DNA of 64,000 nt, from the NCBI GenBank assembly GCA_916048095.2, contig OU696596.1, positions 2,937,195-3,001,194 on the forward strand, read 5' to 3'. Under the pieces are notes generated by a model. That model made no database searches. It saw nothing but the letters and a program-made list of their open reading frames with translations, and was not told where the DNA came from. The translations under genes were made by a program, and so were the position numbers. Positions 1 to 40,265 of this stretch are shown piece by piece (the first letter of the stretch is position 1; every line of letters begins with the position of its first letter). Origin of the DNA: Sacculina carcini. Taxonomy: Eukaryota; Arthropoda; Thecostraca; Sacculinidae.

Positions 1-2931
1 GGGCTCGTCAGCGCCAGCACCCTCTCCTCAGTGAGCAATGAGGCGCTTCCTTCAGTCACTGTGTTTATTGATCAACGTGAGTCTTGTGTGCTTGTTGATA
101 CCGGTTGTTCTCGCTGTATTGTGTGGAGTGGAGTTTGTACAGCATGGACACCAGTAACGACTCATGTGAATACTTTGGGTGGCATGAGCTTTGACTGTTC
201 GGGTGTTGGTGAATGTTGTGTGAGTGTCGAGAAACAGTCAGTTGTTGTAAAAGCCCTTGTTGTGCAGCACAAGCCGATGGGATATGATGCGATTCTGGGA
301 ATGAACGCCATATCAGCGCTGGGAGGTGTTTGCGTACGTGCTGACGGTGGGGTGCATTTTCAAGTGAGTGCCAAGGCTGCATACTGTGCTGCGGCTGGTG
401 ATTTTGTTCAGTCAAAACCGCGACATGAGGCAAGGTTCGATGCAGCTAAAGACATGTGGACTTGCAAGTGGAAGTGGCTTGACGACCACGAGCCGCAGCG
501 TTTGACAAACGAAACTGCACAATATCATGTGAGGCAGCACGCCAAGGAGGCATTCGACAGAGAGATCAATGAGTGGATCAGCAGCAAATGGTTGATTCCT
601 TATGATGATAGTGTACATGGGCCTGCCCGCTGTTTGATTCCACTGATGGCAGTAACCCAAAAGAACAAGTGAAAGAACAAAGTGAGACCGGTCCTCGATT
701 TCCGAGAATTAAATAAACACATTGACACTCGTTCTGCAGATGCTGACGTATGCATTGAGAAGCTGAGGGAATGGCGGATGAAGGGAGACAATGTGTTTAT
801 CATGGACCTCAAGAAAGCCTACCTGCAGATATCAGTTGACAGTTCATTGTGGCCTTTCCAGACGGTGAAGTTCAATGGTGTGTTGTACTGCTTGACCAGG
901 CTTGGATTCGGGTTGAGTGAGGCGCCCATGATCTTGCATACGGTGGTCGACTCGGTGATGGCACAAAACGACCATATAAGACGTGGGACATCGGCATATG
1001 TTGACGATGTTCTCATTGACGGAAACATTGTGTCACCGGAAGCGGTGAAGGAGCACTTTGCCAAGTACGGCTTTGAATCGAAAGAGATTCAAAAGCTCTC
1101 TGACGGAACCCGAGTGCTCGGCTTACACGTGTTTTCGTCAGAGTCTGGCAAGCTGATGTGGAAAAGGGACAATGCCGTGGGTGAGTGTCCGGAACGATTC
1201 ACGAGACGAGTCATGTTTTCACTATGCAGCACTGTAGTGTCGCATTATCCTGTCGGTGGCTGACTGCGAGTTGCCGCTTCGTACATCAAGCGACTTGCAT
1301 CCGAAGCGACAAACAGCTGGGACGAACCGATTTGTGACTCGGCACTCCAGAGTCATGTGAACGAAGTGATGTCGAGACTACAGCATAGCGATCCTGTGAG
1401 AGGCGTGTGGAAGATCGATGGTGATTCGGCGAATGTATGGGTAGACGCCAGCAACATTGCCATTGGTGCGTTGGTTGAGGTAAATGGCGAGACAGTGGAG
1501 GATGCTTGCTGGTTGAGAAGGGACAGCCACCACATAAACCTCAGTGAGCTAGAGGCCGTGATAAAGGGGCTTGGCCTGGCGATCAAGCTGAATTTTCGAA
1601 AAATTCGGCTTTTCACAGATTCATCCACGGTGCATGTATGGCTCAGGGGACTCCTAACGGCAAAGGAGCGTGTCAGGACCACTGCCTGTAGTGAGTTGCT
1701 GATCAGGCGCCGACTAGAGATCATCGGTGGATTGTTGGACGAGTACGACCTGACGGTTGAAGTAATGAAGGTGACGTCTGAGAGGAATAAAGCAGATTGC
1801 CTGACTCGTGTGCCTGGTCACTGGTTGAAACAGGACAAATCAGTGTGTGCCGCAGGTGCTGAACCGACTGACGTGCGTTCTCGCATCAGGCAGATTCACC
1901 ACGACGCAGGACATCCGGGCATCCACCGAACGCGGTACTTTTGCCGGAGGAAAAAGCTTTACGTGAGCAAGCGGGAAGTCGCAGATGTTGTGAGGTCGTG
2001 TGACATCTGCAATTCGATTTGCCCGGCTTCAGTGAAATGGAGACACGGGAAACTGAGCGTGAATCAAAACTGGCTCCGACTGGCAGCAGATTTTGTGCAT
2101 GTGCGTAATATATTGTATGTGTCTGTCGTCGATTGTGGTCCTTCGAGGTTTTCTCTCCGGCGCAAGGTTTGCAGTCGCAGCAGCGATGAAGTGGCGGACA
2201 TTTTCGATGATATTTTTAGTGAGCGTGGACCCCCAAATGAGATACTTCTGGACGACGACACGTCTTTTCGTGGACAGTCTTTTGTGCGGGCGATGGAACG
2301 TTGGGGTGTGAGCATTCGCTATCGGTGTGCTTTTCGCCCAGAAGGAAACGGCATAGCGGAGAGGTCGCATCGGACTGTCAAGACCATTGTGGCGAGGAAA
2401 CAGTGCAGTGTGAGAGAGGCTGTGATGCTGCACAATTTGACGCCAATGGATGACGCCGGTCGCAGACCTGTTGATGGTTTGTATCGATACAGAGTACGAA
2501 TGCGTGACGAACTCCCGCGACAGCGCAGCACATCTGTTCGTGGCTGCGATTATGAGGTCGGCGATCCTGTCTGGGTGAGGCAGCGCGGAGACCGGTGTGA
2601 TGCTGTCGGTCGCAGGGGTACCGTCACAAGTGTCGTGTCAGACCTCGTTGTCGCCGTCGATGGCATCAACAGGCACGTGGGTGATGTCAGACCACGGGCG
2701 GAGACGGAGAACGGTGGCGGCACGAACGGATTGGACGAGGCGAACGGATTGGACGAGGCGAACGGATTGGACGAGGCGGACGATGGCGAGCCTGCCGTCA
2801 TGGTGTACGGTGAGAGGACTGCCGGTACTGATCCGGCGAGTAGCGGTCAGCAGCAGTCGCGACCACAGCGACAGAGTCAGCGTCCGGCGCGGTTCAATGA
2901 TTATGTTGTGTATAATTCTAATCGGGCATAG
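1..2931 (+). pseudogene. Element A pol (protease-RT-RNase H-integrase), two TGA stops
   Basis: One frame is open from base 1 to a TAG at 2929. Domains in order: aspartic protease with DTGCS (about 97-111); RT with VRPVLDF (about 685-705) and YVDDVLI (about 999-1019); RNase H with VWVDAS (about 1435); an HHCC zinc-binding region (about 1900-2020); and an integrase core with its Asp, Asp and Glu (AADF, LLDDD, GNGIAERSHR; about 2080-2365). A TGA at 670-672 falls within a local near-duplication of a roughly 13-nt segment. A second TGA at 1261-1263 replaces the Trp of the conserved GGWLR motif. The frame itself is kept throughout, so decay looks recent. Readthrough of both TGA codons is possible but unsupported. 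Confidence 0.85.
2725..2778 (+). repeat. 18-bp x3 coding tandem repeat in element A
   Basis: Three perfect copies of an 18-bp unit encode NGLDEA three times in the linker between the integrase core and the polyprotein C terminus. Unit length is a multiple of three, so the frame is preserved. Confidence 0.95.
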
Positions 2932-2954
2932 TGATTCTTAGAATCAGGGGGATA

Positions 2955-3318
2955 TGTATTACGTTTATTGTGTATTGCATGGTATTGTATCTTGTACTAT
3001 ATATAATTGTGTGTGCGTGCATGTGTATTTGTGTGCGTACGTGGGAGTGTATTTTTGTGTACGTTGTTGTATGCGCGCGCGGAGGTAGCTGCGTCACACA
3101 AGCGCGAGCGATGAGTGCATGCATGCGCGGGTGGTATCCGCCCGGAGTCAATGGTCGCTCGTGCATGTTGGGCAGTGCGTTACTGGTGAAGTGAGAGTGT
3201 GGTGTGTGTGCGGTGTTTTAGTGTTGTTCGGTGGAGAGAGTAGTATTTAGTGCATTGTGTTGCGGTGTGATCGTGTGGAATTGTGCTTTCTTGTTCTTTT
3301 TTGTTTTTCGTGCTTACA
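2955..3318 (+). repeat. Putative 3' LTR of element A
   Basis: It follows a purine tract (CAGGGGGATA) and begins TGTATTACG. It is proposed to end TTACA at 3318, the same 3' terminus as the LTRs of B and D. The interior is rich in GTGT and GCGC. The 5' LTR is outside the window, so the borders are inferred. Confidence 0.5.
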
Positions 3319-4214
3319 TTCAAATACAGAAATATAAGAAATATATATGGATGAAGTATGTATTTTAACCATAAGTATTATAGTTAATGGTACAACCGCA
3401 GCAAATATAGATAAGAAAATTCCGTAAAAACAAGTATGAAAAATGAACGAAATCCACTATTGAATAAGGTCAGTATGTGTTTAAGAAAGTAGAATCCAGA
3501 AGTAATGTTGCTGCTAATGTTAAAAAATTATACATCAATGTGTTATGTAAATATAGGAGGAAATCGAATCAATATATTAAATGCTGGGTGTGATGTATGA
3601 ATAAAATCGAAATATTGCGTGAAGAAACTAAGTTGCATGTATTGTAGGATGCGTTTGACTAGTATAAAGGGGACAAGATTAAACAATATTGCACTTATTA
3701 AATTATCGGTGTCTTTTGTGAATTTTGACACTAAATATTATAGTAGAGTACACGAAATTAAAGTACAGTTGGATAATACGCTGGGATTTGTATAATTATT
3801 ATGATGTACAATTGGACTTTGATATTTTCATTTGTACGTCAAACCATGTACTATATACGACTGAGAAATATGAGAAGACAATCACTGACAAATACTGTTT
3901 TTAATCAGGACGAGATGTTGAAATATTTGCAATGAAATGTAAAACTATCTGTCAAAAGTGACAGATATTTGAGAACATACATTCAAGGTATGTATAGATG
4001 CATATAAGATGCATTGGAACGTCAGGGCACGATATGCCGCTGATGACTAAATAAATAAATGAATGATGACTAAATAACCAAATGACTGATGACTATATGA
4101 CTAAATGACCAGATGAAGTAGATGTTGGTGTAGACACTGTGGATCTCATACCAGAGAATGAGAGTGTAAGAGGTGTTATAAAATAGGAAGCGGATATCGA
4201 GGAAAGTTCCATAC
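3319..4214. other. AT-rich non-coding stretch
   Basis: AT-rich sequence without a convincing ORF, tRNA or terminal repeat. Its right end has imprecise repeats of ATGACTAAAT type (about 4045-4110) that grade into the tandem array at 4215. Confidence 0.6.
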
Positions 4215-4332
4215 TGATGGATGACTGATGACTGATACTGACTGATGGAAGACTGATGACTGATACTGACTGATGGATGACTGATGACTGATACTGACTG
4301 ATGGATGACTGATGACTGATACTGACTGATGG
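4215..4332 (+). repeat. 28-bp minisatellite, about 4 units
   Basis: Four head-to-tail units of about 28 bp built from TGATGGATGACTGATGACTG followed by ATACTGAC, with one variant (GGAAGACT). The unit is itself made of ACTGAT sub-repeats. Confidence 0.9.
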
Positions 4333-7136
4333 ATTTCACTGATGGATATATGAATGCGTTTAATATTGAGAAACAGGATAATGTACGAGGCACAAATGAT
4401 GTCAAGAGAAGAGGCTTGTGTCAACCGTCTATCTGTGAAAATATACAAGACATTAGGTTGAAAGCATTTAACATGCTACTGAATAAACAAGCGGAGTTAT
4501 TGAAGCAATTACTTTATTGACTAAGTCTGTTAGTTGAAACTGGAGGCGTACAAAGAAGTATGCTACGACATCAATTAACGACCAATAAAGTAGATTGTAA
4601 TTATCATCGAGAATATACGCAGAAGTATGTGTGCACTCAAAGCTACAAAAGACGAAATATTACTCTGTAAGTGTGTAAAATATATCTTAAAATTAGATAA
4701 ATATATGACAACTTAATAATAAAGTGAAATTGGGTTTAATTATAAATACAATAATATTTCATAATGATAAAAATAAAACGGCTCTGGATATTGCTCCTAT
4801 TAATTGTTTCCTATTAATTGTCTATATTTTCTCTTATGAATGCTGCACAGTTTTCCTACCTCGTGGTAACTTAGTTTCGTATTTCCAAGTGGACATCGCA
4901 TGCGTTTTTCATTAAATTCCCTGTCTTAATCCTGCTACCACACCGACACAGAGCAATGAGTCACTGGGGAGAATTGTCCGTTTTTCGGTCTGAAGAGGCG
5001 AGATCGAGTCAACAGTGTGCTGAAACCCCCTGATAAGCCGTGTGCTGAACTGACAGTCTACTAACAACGAAAACGAAAACAAATAGCGGACTGAGATAAG
5101 CCATTGCCGAAATCATCATCAACACGAGCCGAGACAACACCAGCGGTTCACCAATCAACCTAAAACACAACTGCGATAAAGATGGGGACGAGTAATCATG
5201 GAAGACGGTCGGATATTAATCAACGCTATTGACAACGAAGTGCTGCAGGTGTTTGCGCAAAACGACGACAGCAGCTGAATGACTGGTGGAGTAGCGCGTG
5301 GACTACGAGTCGACACAGTATACCCCGCCGGTATACTACCTCTGCTTGATGTGGTTCAAGATCAACACCACCTGCTTGGATCGAGCCGTGGACGCGTTCG
5401 TGGTCGGCGACAAATGGTTTTATTAACACGATATATCGCCCATTTTATATGTATAATGTGCTGAGCTAGTTAGAATTAATAGTGTTAATTTTATAGCCAG
5501 GTGTCCGTAACCTTATGTCCATAACCGTGTGTTAATTACAACTAAGTTAGTTTCTCATGTAGATTTGTGAGATATAGATTCGTGTTGTTCTAGATTTTAA
5601 GTTACTGTGTTAGTTGCGATTAATGTATGCGATAGACATAGACATGCGCTAATCTAGAATTTTCATTGTATAATTGTGTTTAAGTACTTTGATATACACA
5701 CTCGATAACGTAGGTGAAATGGGTCGTAATGACTAGTTGATGATTCTAGCTAATAATTTGTAATGAAAATGTAAAGATTACTGGTCTGAATATTTCTAAA
5801 ACATCACTCGTAAAGCTGTCGAGCATTTTGGGCTAATACTGAACGCTGGAGCTGTCAGTTATTGATGATGCAGAAATACCACAAAAACATTGGGATGAGG
5901 CAAACATCGAAAAAGGACAGTTAATGTGCCAGAATTCACCAGTAATTGGCTGGTGACACAGGACATTCCTGTGTGTTATGTACGGCCCTGTCGACTCGAT
6001 GTGACAGTTGATTATTACAGACGCACAATGCTGTATGCACATACTTGTGGAGTATGTGTGTATGGTGAGAAATGGCGCTGTATAATCACTGATCAGAATT
6101 ATGCCTCAGTCCTACCCTGATGTGGAAACTCGGCAAATAATGACTGGCAGTTTGCTATAATTGCAACTATCACGATTCAGTAGAGTCGTTGGCTTTGATG
6201 GCCGTGATTGTGTCTAGTGTTCACATTCGTTTAAAAAACCTCGCAGCTGTGATATAACAAAGTTATAATAAGACCAGTTTTCTATCTGTCAGTTTACTCA
6301 GTTTTCATCTCTCTCTTTCTCAGTTTACTTTCGCGTTCTTTCGCGGCTTGCTTGTGCAGCTGTCGTTAGGCTAATTTATGTGTTAGGGCGACGCCAGTAA
6401 TACACGGCGCCTGATATGTTTGGCAACGTGTGAAGTATGTGTGACAGTAATTTATGACCCTTTTTTGTACGTCAGACTTGGCTGATCATCTCGAGGCAAC
6501 ATGCCTGTGTACTGTCAGATCGCGTTTAGAAATAGCTTGTGTCCCGGTTGTGTAGTTCGAGCGGTTTGGCCAGCTGGCATTGCTTGCGGTGTATGGTGCC
6601 AACGACATGTGTTCGTGGATATATAAACCAGGGTTACTAAGAATTAGGGATGCTTGTGCTGTGTTTGGTGGCTGTGCTTGTTGGTGGGTCAGTTGGCTTG
6701 GTTTGGTTGGACTGTCGACGTGCGAGGTAGGACTCACCACTCACTCAGGCAAGCCGTAATTCATTCATGATTTAAGAATAAGTTTAAGGTAGATTGACTG
6801 ATTGCTGAAAATATACAATTCAACTTCGACTGGGTGATCATTACTTGTTATCGCGGCCACAACATCAAGATGAACTATCAAGACATCACGATCAGCCGAA
6901 CGAAGATCATCATCACAACATATCAGTACCGTTACATTCTCATGTCACTGGAGGAGGGCCAGCCAGAGTTGCGCAACGCCACGGACACATGGTCGTAGTT
7001 CGCAATGCCGTTAACAACTCTAGCCGCAAATCGCAGCAATCCACTCACTCTTGTGAGTGGCTTAATGGAAACCGAGAGGCTGCTCGTAAATGCATTTTCC
7101 CAAAGTCGGACGTCTATTATAATAGTGCTTTATTTA
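4333..7136. other. Non-coding region 3' of PCSK2, old repeat fragments
   Basis: Open frames here are short and resemble no protein I know. The stretch at about 5935-5980 resembles 38855-38895 (both contain CTGGTGAC followed by GGTTATGTA- or GTTATGTA-like sequence), so it is part of a dispersed repeat. A TATATAAA at about 6620 could be a remnant promoter or solo LTR, but no paired repeat was found. Confidence 0.4.
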
Positions 7137-7355
7137 GGTTGACGCTAAATGTGTAAGAATTCAAGAACATAAGATTGAGAACATTTGATTTAACGAATTT
7201 CTTCCAGTCCCTCGCCTCCTGCAAAGGCAGCACATTACATTAGAACGCTAAACCTAACCTAACCTAAAATCTATGAAAATATATAGAAACGTTTTCGCTC
7301 TATAAATTAGCTCAATTTAATGTTCTTGAATCCTTACACATTTAGCCTGAACCCT
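7137..7355. mobile_element. MITE-like element with about 30-bp terminal inverted repeats (family M1)
   Basis: The left end contains GCTAAATGTGTAAGAATTC and AAGAACAT. The right end is its inverse (ATGTTCTTGAATCC, then TTACACATTTAGC), leaving about 160 bp inside. The interior has CCTAACCTAACCTAA. A second copy lies at about 38397-38610. No coding capacity; superfamily unknown. Confidence 0.75.
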
Positions 7356-7756
7356 ATATTTATAATGGGGCCCCCAGTGTTGCCTTCGGGGGGGACATAA
7401 GACATCGTATCGACTCTGTCTAATTTTGTCCAATTCCAGCACTTGTCCGGAAAGCTTCTCCCGGGCCGATTACTTGGCTGCCAATCTAATTGTTGTGTCG
7501 AGTCTGTGCAATCTTGCTCGACCGTAATTTTATTTGCCGGCGGGCGTCACGGCAAACTTGGCCGATGCTCTCTACGCTTTGATTATACCTCTCTGCTGGC
7601 TACATTACCATCTCTCTCTCTCTCGTTCTGGATATTTGCGTTTTCCGTAGTGTGACTCCACCTGTATCGACCGCTAAGCAAGGTCATACAACACAACTCC
7701 GCACCAAAGTGGCACGCAATCAAGCATGATTCGCACGCGTGTATGTATGTCTGTAT

Positions 7757-7833
7757 GTGTGTATGTGTGATCGTGTGTGTGTGTGTGTGTGTGTGTGCGA
7801 TCGTGTGTGTGTATGAGTGTGTGTGTGTGTGTG
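7757..7833 (+). repeat. GT-rich microsatellite
   Basis: Interrupted (GT)n tract downstream of the PCSK2 stop codon. On the PCSK2 strand it reads CA. Confidence 0.9.
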
Positions 7834-8252
7834 TGATTGCGAACTGCATGTCGTGGATTGTCGATTGACACTTGAAAATGATATCACAATAGTGTAGACT
7901 TCTCGGTGAATCACTAGATGGTTTAATCACGTATCAGATTTTATATCACATGGCTGATTCTGCGTTGTATTACTACGAGTTATACTGCGTTACTGCGTTG
8001 TATCACTGCGTTGTATCATGACTATTATTATTAATTAAAGGCAAATCCAGTAGCATGGGGGAAGAGTGCAAGCACTATTACCACCCTAAGGTGGCCCCTT
8101 GTAAAGGAAGCGCCCAAAGGATGTAGAGAGAGAGAGAAGGAGTTCAAAGAAGGAATTACAGAGAAAAACAGTTAGAATACAAAATCATAAATATATAAAA
8201 ATAAACAATACTTCTTATAAAACTCCATAATATCACTCGGTACACACTCATG

Positions 8253-8342
8253 TTGTGTTGAAGTAACGTAGTGATGCCCCAAGGACACAGATCGTTTGAA
8301 CGTTTTGTGTCCTTGCGGCATCACTACGTTACTTCAACGCAA
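8253..8342. repeat. Perfect-length foldback: 37-bp inverted repeat with 16-nt loop
   Basis: Arms 8253-8289 and 8306-8342 are inverse complements with two mismatches in 37. Arm core: GTTGAAGTAACGTAGTGATG. The 16-nt spacer contains CGTTTGAACG. It could be a foldback transposon remnant or a structured RNA; no coding capacity. Confidence 0.9.
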
Positions 8343-8439
8343 TAGGGCATTAGAGAACGGTTATAGCCTCTACCAGCTCACTACCGTCGACCATTACTGC
8401 CTTTCCTAACTGCTTCCTTTCCTATCCCAACCAAACTAA

Positions 8440-8735
8440 GGTTACAGGTTAAAGGCCTCAAGTGACAGCTACTACACGGGAAGAAGATGAAGTTTATGAA
8501 CACGCAGGCGTGTCCCGTGCAGCTCGCTGCCACCGCAGAACCGACCCTCTCCACGCTATAGTGCCACAAGGACGGAAGATGTATTAGAGAGGGTCACCTC
8601 CCCAGAATAACATGACACAATACATGACTGATATCTGGTACCATTCACTGCTGGGCGGACAGAGGCTGTTGGATTATAGAATTCGCTCAAATAAATTTTC
8701 CTCGCTTGTGAGGCGGGTGTGCTACCGTTGTACAT
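8440..8735 (-). mobile_element. tRNA-Val-derived SINE, degraded copy
   Basis: Minus-strand copy of the SINE best seen at 39572-39905. The shared body carries TGGTACCA, GATATCAGTCATG and the GTGTAGCAGCTGTCACTTGA-like 3' part. The tRNA-like head (about 8700-8740) is damaged and lacks a clear B box. Confidence 0.75.
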
Positions 8736-9396
8736 CACAGAATCCAAGAAACGTTTGCTATGCTCACACATCTCGTGTTGTTGTGGTTTTTTGTGTATTG
8801 ACACTACGAGTACAAGTGGTCATGCAACGAACATGGAGCCAATGCCGTTCTGCGTAACATGCTGTTCATTCGTTTGTCATAAGCTGTACGTACAGGGTTG
8901 TACATTGGTGACGTCTCAAGATCTGGAAGAGTGCGAGTACAAAGACTTTGGGCACGCGTTCACTTTGAAAACGACCTCTGTTGGATAACGTGCAGCCAAT
9001 GCACACGGTGCAGAGCAGGTAAACTTGAGCACAAGGGTTAATTGCATCAAGCTGCCAAGTTGGGTATGGTACGGAACCGAACAGCGACTATGCAATCACA
9101 TCAAAAACGACGGTAATATCGAGTGTGATCAACTTGGGCGACAATTGCACAAAAATAATGTAATTCCATCGATAAGGAGTATGTGTTAAAATTTGACAAC
9201 GCTTAACGCTCACATCACACAACAATGTCTCCTCATCGAGCCCGTTGCGCTTTAAACTGACGCGTGATCTATTTCTTTTCCCATTTCTCCACTGTCTTTT
9301 TTTCTTTTTTTTCTCGCTGGCGCAAATTCCTGTAGACTTTTCATTTTTCATCTCGAGTGGTAAGGAGCTTTTGTCGCCTAGAATATTGATGCAGCT

Positions 9397-37431
<28,035 letters not shown>

Positions 37432-37631
37432 TTCCAGCTGTTGACAGCTGTTCGAGCAAGTGTCTGCCGTGCATATGAATCGCACGGTTTGGAGTGTCGG
37501 GTCCGACAGACAGGCGCGCATACACACACACACACACGCGCACATATATATTTGCGAGAGTGTGTGTGTGTGCGTGCGCCTGCGCCCAGTGGAGTGGGTA
37601 TGTGACGTCAATGGTGTGTATTGATTGACAC

Positions 37632-37900
<269 letters not shown>

Positions 37901-37949
37901 ACACATTGTGCTGGAGCGAGCAAAGACATAAAAAACGGACTGAGAGACT

Positions 37950-37964
37950 GTGTGTGTGTGTGTT

Positions 37965-38034
<70 letters not shown>

Positions 38035-38065
38035 TGTGTGTGTGTGTATGTGTGTGTGTGTGTGC
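37950..38065 (+). repeat. (GT)n microsatellite facing the CA array
   Basis: About 115 bp of GT separated from the preceding CA array by about 55 bp, which makes a very large inverted dinucleotide repeat. Confidence 0.97.
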
Positions 38066-38396
38066 ATCAACAAGTGGTGGGGCCTTTTGCGTGAATGTCC
38101 GCGAAAATAGATTGACTGGCTTGTTAATGAAATGAGCGCCCGCATTTAGCATGAATGTCGTTGGATGATTGGCGCAAATTCACAGAGGGGGGGACGTCAA
38201 CAATGTGGCTATCAAGTTTCAGGTTCAGTGGGCAAAGAATAATGAGTATGTATTGTATCTTATGTAACACAACACCAAGCCACACACAGCATATAATTAC
38301 GAGCAGCAGAAATGAGCAGAAATGATATTGCCTCATGATCCGAGCTCTTACAGACATGAATATGTGCCAAAAATGGCCAGAAGTCAATCGAAGCTG

Positions 38397-38610
38397 GGTT
38401 GACGCTAAATGTGTAAAAAAATCAAGAACATTAGATTAAGAAAATTTGATTTAACGAATTTCTTTCAGTCGCTCGCCTCCTGCAAAGGCAGCCTATTACA
38501 TTAGAACGCTAAGCCTAACCTAACCTAAAATCTATGGAAAATATAGAAACGTTTTTAAGCTTTTTATATAAATTAGCGACTTAAATGTTCTTGAATATTT
38601 CTTGTTCTTA
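38397..38610. mobile_element. MITE-like element (family M1), second copy
   Basis: Left end matches 7137 (TTGACGCTAAATGTGTAA). The interior has CCTAACCTAACCTAAAATC. The right inverted end keeps ATGTTCTTGAAT but then decays. Confidence 0.75.
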
Positions 38611-39570
38611 CTGCACTTAAAATTATTATTATTACTATATGAGTTTGTGTATTGATGTATAGTTGCATAATTTATACATTGCTGAAATAGTTGAGTTTTG
38701 CATTGAGTGTGGTTTGCTCGGTGCAATCATTGTAGAATTCATTCTCTCAATGCATTATTTAAGAATAGTATGTGGTGGCGTAGACCACATTGAATTTTAG
38801 AGTCAGATGCACAACAACAGTATATTCTTATCACAGCAAATACCAGCGAACAATTGCCTGGTGACCGGAATTGTGCCGGGTTATGTAGGCTCGGTCACAT
38901 GACCTTTCACACGGTCACGTGACCTTTCACACGGTCACGTGACCATTCGCACGGGTCATACTCACACACACGCTCACACGCAGTCAACAGTACAAGTGCA
39001 TACACACAGACATACCAGTTCAGTAGACACATACATCCAGAACACACACAAGTGGCTGAAGACTAACTACACACAGACATACTATTCTGTTGGCATAGAT
39101 ACGCACCAGACACGCATACAAACGGGCGAAATGTACACACTAACACACGCTCGCAAACATATAAACGGCGACACACAAGCATACAAGGTATGACGCCACA
39201 AGTAATTCTAAAATATCGTATTTTGCATTTTGGCCCTCCTAATACAAATCTAATTAGCCCAAACTCTGAAAAAGTTGTCTTCCCTGAAGTGCACTGTATC
39301 TTGGTGATTTAGATTGTCGACTTCTAAGAGCTTGCTAATTTTACCAGCCGAGTTAGAAACACACTGCGCAGAATTCAGCCAATTGGCAGCGTTGATAGGC
39401 GCCTGGCTAATTGGATTGTGTGCGCAGCACTGAACAATGAGTCAGTTTCCGTTGGTCAAGAGTTGAAAAAACAGAAACATTGTTGGCAACTAGCAAATTG
39501 GTCCAGCGAAGCCTACGCCACAACACAACACCGCACTGTGAAATAGAATCCGTGTTTGACGCACGAATTA
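38611..39570. other. Intergenic sequence between PCSK2 and the TE cluster
   Basis: Contains a 19-bp direct repeat (GTCACGTGACCTTTCACACG type, about 38895-38945) and CA-rich stretches. No gene recognised. Confidence 0.5.
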
Positions 39571-39571
39571 G

Positions 39572-39905
39572 AAGCGGACTCAGTAGTGTAGTGGTAGCAC
39601 ATTCGCCTCACAAGGTCGGTGGTTCGAAACCTGGCGGAGGAGAATTTCTTTGGGCGAATTCCATAGTCCAACAGCCCCTGTCCACCCAGCAGTAAATGAT
39701 GGTACCAGATATCAGTCATGTGTTGTGTCATGCATTCTGGGGAGGTGGCCTCTCTAATACGTCTTCTGTTCTTGTGGCGTCATAGCGTGGAGAGGGTTGG
39801 TTCTGCGCTGGCAGCGAGCTGCACGGGGCACGTCTGTGTGTGTTCATAAGCTTCGGCTTCTTCACGTGTATACCACTTCTTCACTTGAGGCCTTCAGCAT
39901 TTTAC
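39572..39905 (+). mobile_element. tRNA-Val-derived SINE, best full-length copy
   Basis: The head has GTAGTGTAGTGGTAGCAC (A box), TTCGCCTCAC (matching the tRNA-Val(CAC) anticodon arm) and GGTTCGAAACC (B box), about 39590-39635. The unrelated body runs to the TTGAGGCCTTCAGC tail. Related copies at 8440, 23576, 33925 and 61488 define the family. Likely transcribed by Pol III when intact. Confidence 0.88.
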
Positions 39906-40129
39906 CTTGGAACGAATTGCTGTTTGAAAAGTGTGTGTTTTTCAGGCGTTGAAAACTAGACCAAACAAGATATCATTGCACATTCAGGGTGACCTACGGT
40001 TTAGCAGGCCGATGCAACTATAATCTGCTGCGGTACACGGATTTCTTAGAAAATTAAGAAGCTTGAACAATGAAAACAATTTTACACTCCCATGATGGTT
40101 AATGTTTGGAAACTGAAACTGTGCAAGGG

Positions 40130-40265
40130 CGTAGATTTGTGTCGAGGTTCGAGGGGATGACAGCATGGGCGTAAATCCTGGGGGGTATGGGGGGTATATA
40201 TCCCCCCCGACAAATTGGCCGGGGGGGATGAATATGCAATTATACCCCCCGAGAATCCGGCTGAG
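40130..40265. repeat. Dispersed repeat (M4) with G-run/C-run foldback
   Basis: Contains GGGCGTAAATCCTGGGGGG and the inverse TATATATCCCCCCC; similar blocks at 35880-35985 and 58720-58960. Confidence 0.6.

Larger units (their letters stand above)
1..3318 (+). mobile_element. Element A: 5'-truncated LTR retrotransposon
   Basis: This is the 3' part of an LTR retrotransposon whose gag and 5' LTR lie outside the window. It holds a protease-RT-RNase H-integrase reading frame (to 2931), a G-rich polypurine tract (about 2945-2952) and a probable 3' LTR. RT and RNase H motifs group it with elements B and D. The copy is dead: the frame has two in-frame TGA codons. The outer 3' boundary is inferred only from the TG...TTACA form shared with B and D, since no second LTR is visible. 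Confidence 0.8.

Noticed and set aside
670..1263. Selenocysteine or readthrough recoding at two TGA codons of element A
   Set aside because: One TGA lies in a local duplication and the other replaces a conserved Trp; ordinary decay explains both.
4215..4332. CRISPR array
   Set aside because: Units are contiguous without unique spacers and the genome is eukaryotic.
7240..7275. CCTAACCTAACCTAA as a telomere repeat
   Set aside because: Only two to three units, inside a MITE with inverted ends; also in its second copy.
39590..39640. A functional tRNA-Val gene
   Set aside because: The sequence continues into a body shared by other copies and the acceptor stem does not pair; it is a SINE head.
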